Below, one piece after another: positions 59,933 through 64,000 of a DNA stretch of 64,000 nt. The stretch spans positions 1 to 64,000 of the forward strand of contig NZ_MRDH01000021.1 of the NCBI RefSeq assembly GCF_002008225.1. Reading direction: 5' to 3'. The stretch comes from Agrobacterium salinitolerans. Its GTDB lineage: Bacteria; Pseudomonadota; Alphaproteobacteria; Rhizobiales; Rhizobiaceae. Positions within the stretch are counted from its first letter, which is position 1. Each line of letters begins with the position of its first letter. Below the pieces are notes generated by a model. The model saw only the letters and a list, made by a program, of their open reading frames with translations, was not told the origin of the DNA and ran no database searches. The translations under genes were made by a program, and so were the position numbers.

Positions 59933-61591
59933 TCAGCCGAACAGGGCAAGGCTGCTTTTCACGGTAACCCACACACCCCACAGAAGCGGAATACCGACGG
60001 CGACCCAGGCAAGCGCCGCCTTGGTGTCCAATCCGCCCCGTCCGATGCCGAAGGAGCCTGTCGGGCCGGCATTGGCGGCAGCGGTCTTTGCCTGCAGGGC
60101 TGCAACTTCCGCATCCGGCATGAACCACTTGTCCGAGAGCGGCCGCACGAAGGCATTGGCCACAAGGCCGATCGCCAGCATGCCTGCCAGAATGTACATG
60201 GTGCTGGTGTAGAGCGCGGGTCCTGGCGCCACACCCGCCGCAATCTGTGCCTCTCGGATGTAGTTGACGACGACCGGACCGGCAATGCCAGCAGTCGCCC
60301 ACGCCGTCAGCAGGCGGCCATGGATTGCGCCGACGAACTGCGTGCCGAAAATATCCGCGAGATAGGCCGGGATGGTGGCGAAACCGCCGCCATACATGGA
60401 CAGGATGATACCAAAGGCCAGAACGAACAGCGCCTTGTTGCCCATCGTCGCAAGCGTCGGCGCCAGCGCATAAAGAATGATGCCGAGAATAAAGAAGCAG
60501 AAATAAGTGTTCTTGCGGCCGATCTTGTCAGACATCGACGCCCAGAAGAAGCGGCCACCAATGTTGAAGAGCGAAAGAAGCCCGGTGAAACCGGCAGCAA
60601 TCGCCGCGATCTGCGCCTTCTGTCCGGCATCGAGATCTGCAAAGCCCACGCCCGGCAAGCCGATCAGCGAGCCAGCGAAGATTTCCTGCAGCATGGGCGA
60701 GGCCATACCGATGACGCCGATACCCGCCGAAACATTCAGGCACAACACCGCCCAGATGAGCCAGAACTGCGGCGTCTTGTGCGCATCGCGCAGATGTACA
60801 TGACGATGGGTTATCATGGCGCTTTTGGCAGCCGGCGCCGTCCAACCTTCGGGACGCCAGCCCGATGGCGGAATGCGGTAACCGAAGGCGCCCGCCATCA
60901 TGAAGGCGAAATAGATCAGCGCCATGACGACGAAAGTCTGCCAGACGCCGACAGAGACATCCGTCTTGAAGTTGTTCATCAGGAGATTGGCGAGCGGCGC
61001 ACCAATCATCGCACCACCGCCGAATCCCATGATAGCCATGCCCGTCGCCATGCCACGACGGTCCGGGAACCATTTGATCAGCGTCGACACCGGCGAAATA
61101 TAGCCAAGGCCGAGCCCGATGCCGCCAATGACGCCAGCGCCCAGCCACATCAGCCAGAGTTGGTGCGTGATGACGCCGACTGCCGCCACCAGAATACCGC
61201 CGCACCAGCAGCAGGCGGAAACGAAGCCGGCCTTGCGCGGCCCCACTCTTTCCAGCCAGCCGCCCCAGATGGCCGCCGAGCAGCCCAGAAGAACGAAGAA
61301 AAGCGTATAGATCCAGCCGAGATCGGCCACGCGCCAGTTGCACTCAGTGGTGAACAGCGCACCCAGCAGGGTGAGGCTGGAGCAACTGGGGTCCGTGACC
61401 GGCAGCGCCTTGGACAGCGGCAGCCAGAACACGCTGAAACCATAGGCCATGCCGATGCATAGATGGATGGCAAGGGCAGCCGGAGGCACCAGCCAGCGAT
61501 TGAAACCCGGTCTTGCGATTATTCGTTCGCGGTCCAAAAAGCCGGCTTGCGCCGCTTCTCCCGCTGTTGCACCTGCTACTGCCATTGACAT
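59933..61591 (-). CDS. OFA-family MFS transporter (oxalate/formate antiporter-like)
   Basis: A 552-residue major facilitator with 12 predicted transmembrane helices. OFA-family features: AIHLCIGMAYGFSVFWLPLSK in TM1, the KWFPDRRGMATGMAIMGFGGG stretch after TM5, and RFFWASMSDKIGRKNTYF in the central loop. It is longer than the founding oxalate/formate exchanger because of an extended middle loop and C-terminus. The start follows GAGGGAGG. It lies 109 bases downstream of fdsD in the same direction, so it probably supplies formate, or exchanges oxalate for formate, next to formate dehydrogenase. Confidence 0.84.
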   Translation of the reverse strand: MSMAVAGATAGEAAQAGFLDRERIIARPGFNRWLVPPAALAIHLCIGMAYGFSVFWLPLSKALPVTDPSCSSLTLLGALFTTECNWRVADLGWIYTLFFVLLGCSAAIWGGWLERVGPRKAGFVSACCWCGGILVAAVGVITHQLWLMWLGAGVIGGIGLGLGYISPVSTLIKWFPDRRGMATGMAIMGFGGGAMIGAPLANLLMNNFKTDVSVGVWQTFVVMALIYFAFMMAGAFGYRIPPSGWRPEGWTAPAAKSAMITHRHVHLRDAHKTPQFWLIWAVLCLNVSAGIGVIGMASPMLQEIFAGSLIGLPGVGFADLDAGQKAQIAAIAAGFTGLLSLFNIGGRFFWASMSDKIGRKNTYFCFFILGIILYALAPTLATMGNKALFVLAFGIILSMYGGGFATIPAYLADIFGTQFVGAIHGRLLTAWATAGIAGPVVVNYIREAQIAAGVAPGPALYTSTMYILAGMLAIGLVANAFVRPLSDKWFMPDAEVAALQAKTAAANAGPTGSFGIGRGGLDTKAALAWVAVGIPLLWGVWVTVKSSLALFG

Positions 61592-61622
61592 TACCTCCCT
61601 CGTGGATGTCTGGACATGTCAC

Positions 61623-61642
61623 GTTCGCCCCGCCAGGCGAAC
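61623..61642 (-). promoter_or_regulatory. Hairpin between fdsD and the OFA transporter gene
   Basis: GTTCGCC and GGCGAAC, a 7-bp stem with a 6-base loop, lies 58 bases after the fdsD stop on the minus strand. It has no T-tract and may be a processing or stability element. Confidence 0.35.
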
Positions 61643-61700
61643 ACCGATATCGCCGAACGTCCCCCGTCCGGTCGAAAGTGTGATTATGCGGTCACGCCGC

Positions 61701-62045
61701 TCAAGCCTGTGTGCTTTCCGGGACGCTCGGCTCTGAAAGGGACTCTCCCGCAACCGGTCCTTTGCCACCCGGCGCACCCTTGGCATCGTCGCCGAGCCCC
61801 ACAGCATCGGGCGCCGGATCGTCGGGCCGCTTGATCTCCTTCGACGCGGCAAGCACAAGCGGCAGAAAATCACCTGCCCCGGCATCCGCCATCTCGAAGA
61901 ACCGGCGTCGCATGCGCGGTTCCCAGAACTTGTTGATGTGGGTGGCGACACCCTCGATGCGAATATCTTCCGGCTGCGACAGAAAGAACGTCGCGATCTG
62001 GTTCGCCATTCTCACCAGCTTTTCATCGGTGTGGTTGAGCAACAT
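61701..62045 (-). CDS. fdsD: NAD-dependent formate dehydrogenase subunit delta FdsD
   Basis: A 114-residue protein whose first 75 residues match the FdsD pattern (KLVRMANQIATFF, then VATHINKFWEPRMRRRFF). FdsD is a small subunit needed for full activity of the molybdenum-containing, cytoplasmic NAD-linked formate dehydrogenase. The remaining 40 residues are a Pro/Asp/Gly-rich tail not typical of the family. An AAGAGG site precedes the ATG. It lies 71 bases after fdsA; no fdsC/fdhD-type gene stands between them. Confidence 0.9.
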   Translation of the reverse strand: MLLNHTDEKLVRMANQIATFFLSQPEDIRIEGVATHINKFWEPRMRRRFFEMADAGAGDFLPLVLAASKEIKRPDDPAPDAVGLGDDAKGAPGGKGPVAGESLSEPSVPESTQA

Positions 62046-62058
62046 GACCTCTTCCCCC

Positions 62059-62112
62059 GCGTCGGCTGCCGGCCGACGCCTCTTTGTGTGACAAGGCCGG
62101 GCGCACCCGGCC
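62059..62112 (-). promoter_or_regulatory. Two hairpins between fdsA and fdsD
   Basis: GGCCGGG/CCCGGCC (62095-62112, 7 bp, loop CGCA) and GCGTCGGC/GCCGACGC (62059-62079, 8 bp, 5-base loop) fill most of the 71-base gap after fdsA. Neither has a T-tract on the minus strand. They may adjust the amount of fdsD and transporter message relative to fdsA. Confidence 0.5.
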
Positions 62113-62116
62113 CTCC

Positions 62117-64000
62117 TTATTCCGCCGCTTCGAGCTTGCCGCTGATCCGCCGCGAACGGCGACCAAGCGCATCATATTCCTCCTGCCATTCCGTCGGACC
62201 GTTGGACGGCGATACCTGCACGGCGGTCACCTTGTATTCGGGGCAGTTGGTCGCCCAGTCGGAGAAGTCAGTCGTAATGACATTCGCCTGCGTGCCGGGA
62301 TGGTGGAAGGTCGTATAGACCACGCCCGGCGCCACACGGTCGGTAATCAGCGCTCGCAGCGTCGTGTCTCCTGACCGGCTGGCAAGCTTGATCCAGTCGC
62401 CGTCCTTTACGCCGCGCTGTTCGGCATCGTGCGGGTGGATTTCAAGACGATCCTCCTCATGCCAGACGACGTTTTCGGTGCGCCGCGTCTGCGCGCCGAC
62501 ATTGTATTGCGACAGGATGCGGCCGGTGGTGAGAAGCAGCGGGAAACGCGGACCGGTGCGTTCGTCCGTCGCCACATATTCGGTGCGGATGAACTTGCCC
62601 TTGCCGCGCACGAAACCGTCCACATGCATGATTGGCGAACCATCCGGGAATTTCTCATTGCAGGGCCACTGCACCGAGCCCTTTTCTTCCAGATAGTCAT
62701 AGGAAACACCGGCAAAGCTCGGTGTCGTCGCCGCGATCTCGTCCATGATCTCGGACGGATGCATGTAATTCCACGCAAGTCCCATGGCCTGTGCCAGCTT
62801 CTGCGTCACTTCCCAGTCGGCATAACCGTTTTTCGGCGACATGACCTTGCGAACGCGGTTGATGCGGCGCTCGGCATTGGTGAAGGTGCCGTCCTTTTCG
62901 AGGAAGGTCGAACCCGGCAAGAAGACATGGGCGTAGTTCGCCGTCTCGTTCAGGAAGAGATCGTGCACCACGACACATTCCATCGCGGCGAGACCGGCCG
63001 AAACATGCTTCGTATCCGGATCGGACTGGAGAATATCCTCGCCCTGAATATAGATGCCCTTGAAGCTGCCATCCACGGCCGCATCGAGCATGTTGGGAAT
63101 ACGCAGCCCCGGTTCGTTGTTGAGCTTCACGCCCCAGAGTTTTTCGAAGATGTCGCGCGTGGCGTCGTCGGAAATATGCCGATAGCCCGGAAGCTCGTGA
63201 GGGAAAGACCCCATGTCGCAGGAGCCCTGAACATTGTTCTGGCCGCGCAAAGGATTGACGCCTACACCGGGACGACCAATGTTGCCCGTGACCATGGCGA
63301 GATTGGCGATCGCCATGACGGTCGTCGAACCCTGGCTGTGCTCGGTGACCCCGAGGCCGTAATAGATCGCGCCGTTGCCGCCTTTGGCATAAAGCCGGGC
63401 AGCACCACGCAGATCTTCTGCAGGAACGCCCGTGTAACGTTCCGTCTCTTCCGGGCTATGCTGGGGTTCTGCAACGAACGCCGCCCAATCCTCAAATTCC
63501 GACCAGTCGCAGCGTTCGCGGATGAAGGCTTCGTTGAACAGGCCTTCCGTGACGATGACATGCGCCAGCGCCGTCAGCACCGCAACGTTGGTACCCGGCA
63601 GCAGCGGCAGATGGAAAGCGGCCTCCACATGCGGTGTGCGCACAAGATCAATACGGCGCGGATCGATGACGATCAGTTTTGCACCCTGACGCAGCCGCTT
63701 CTTCAATCGCGAACCGAAAACGGGGTGGCCGTCGGTCGGGTTTGCGCCGATTACCAGCACCACATCGGATTGCTCGACACTGTCGAAATTCTGTGTGCCG
63801 GCGGAGGTGCCAAAGGCCTGGCCGAGGCCATAACCTGTCGGCGAATGGCAGACGCGGGCGCAGGTATCGACATTATTGTTGCCGAAACCGGCGCGGATAA
63901 GTTTCTGGACGAGGAAGGTTTCTTCGTTCGTGCAGCGGGACGAGGTGATACCGCCGATGGATTCCCGGCCATATTGGCCCTGAATACGCCGGAACTCCGA
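62117..64000 (-). CDS. fdsA: NAD-dependent formate dehydrogenase subunit alpha FdsA (5' end outside window)
   Basis: The last 627 residues of the molybdopterin catalytic subunit are visible; the frame stays open to the window edge, so the N-terminal ferredoxin-like and Fe-S domains lie outside. The catalytic cysteine that binds Mo is in ARVCHSPTGYGLG at the start of the visible part. Bis-MGD contacts include VIGANPTDGHPVFG, GLGVTEHSQGST and PLRGQNNVQGSCDMG. The C-terminal molybdopterin dinucleotide-binding domain (from about FPLLLTTGRILSQYN) is complete. It oxidises formate to CO2, passing electrons via FdsB/FdsG to NAD. The ATG-like codon at 63763 is internal, not the start. Confidence 0.95.
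   Translation of the reverse strand, partial: SEFRRIQGQYGRESIGGITSSRCTNEETFLVQKLIRAGFGNNNVDTCARVCHSPTGYGLGQAFGTSAGTQNFDSVEQSDVVLVIGANPTDGHPVFGSRLKKRLRQGAKLIVIDPRRIDLVRTPHVEAAFHLPLLPGTNVAVLTALAHVIVTEGLFNEAFIRERCDWSEFEDWAAFVAEPQHSPEETERYTGVPAEDLRGAARLYAKGGNGAIYYGLGVTEHSQGSTTVMAIANLAMVTGNIGRPGVGVNPLRGQNNVQGSCDMGSFPHELPGYRHISDDATRDIFEKLWGVKLNNEPGLRIPNMLDAAVDGSFKGIYIQGEDILQSDPDTKHVSAGLAAMECVVVHDLFLNETANYAHVFLPGSTFLEKDGTFTNAERRINRVRKVMSPKNGYADWEVTQKLAQAMGLAWNYMHPSEIMDEIAATTPSFAGVSYDYLEEKGSVQWPCNEKFPDGSPIMHVDGFVRGKGKFIRTEYVATDERTGPRFPLLLTTGRILSQYNVGAQTRRTENVVWHEEDRLEIHPHDAEQRGVKDGDWIKLASRSGDTTLRALITDRVAPGVVYTTFHHPGTQANVITTDFSDWATNCPEYKVTAVQVSPSNGPTEWQEEYDALGRRSRRISGKLEAAE

Noticed and set aside
59813..61462. 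549-codon plus-strand frame opposite the OFA transporter
   Set aside because: Antisense shadow of a membrane protein gene; the product would be extremely His/Arg/Gln-rich with no recognisable domain.
63761..63763. GTG as the start of the formate dehydrogenase alpha subunit
   Set aside because: The frame continues without a stop to the window edge and includes the ARVCHSPTGYG catalytic segment upstream, so this codon is internal.

Overview
The window looks like a chromosomal or chromid segment of an Agrobacterium-type member of the Rhizobiaceae (Alphaproteobacteria). The grounds are a GC-rich, densely packed layout, the strong resemblance of the chloramphenicol acetyltransferase to the CatB known from Agrobacterium tumefaciens, a rhizobial-type ectoine catabolic cluster, and a large number of ABC uptake operons and sugar/amino-acid regulators typical of rhizosphere bacteria. 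No rRNA, tRNA, CRISPR array, insertion sequence or phage gene was seen. Species assignment is inference.

Layout. 1-1147: end of an MFS transporter and a Tat-exported cyclase-family hydrolase. 1171-13674: an almost complete ectoine/5-hydroxyectoine import and degradation cluster (asnC, ssd, atf, enuR, eutBCDE, ehuBCDA); eutA is not present. 13681-15917: a decayed LacI regulator, a membrane EAL phosphodiesterase and a small TPR protein. 16062-21097: a sigma-54 activator, a candidate activator site, a consensus -24/-12 promoter, an alcohol dehydrogenase and a flavin monooxygenase, which together read as one regulatory circuit. 21143-24891: catB and aconitase B. 25250-29857: a four-gene chaperone-usher cluster with spore-coat-U type subunits. 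29851-33442: an ABC-F protein and an ABC exporter. 33443-35000: a gene-poor stretch with a GCG_CRPN protein, CsbD and a small membrane protein.

35281-40824 is a compact operon joining an ABC importer to a glycerophosphodiesterase and an inositol-monophosphatase-like enzyme, suggesting uptake and stripping of a phosphodiester. 40862-48742 (minus strand) is a GntR-controlled peptide-type importer with a cytoplasmic gamma-glutamyltransferase, suggesting gamma-glutamyl peptide use. 48919-59816 is a divergent sugar-acid locus: a minus-strand operon (importer, enolase-superfamily dehydratase, epimerase) opposite a plus-strand gntR, SMP-30 lactonase and DHDPS-family gene. 59933-64000 holds an oxalate/formate-type MFS transporter and the fdsD and fdsA (cut by the window edge) subunits of NAD-dependent formate dehydrogenase.

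The strongest regulatory signals read directly from sequence are the sigma-54 promoter with its upstream palindrome, a perfect 9-bp inverted repeat at the peptide-operon gntR, a near-perfect 16-bp palindrome at the sugar-acid gntR, and hairpins just after the binding-protein gene in three ABC operons.
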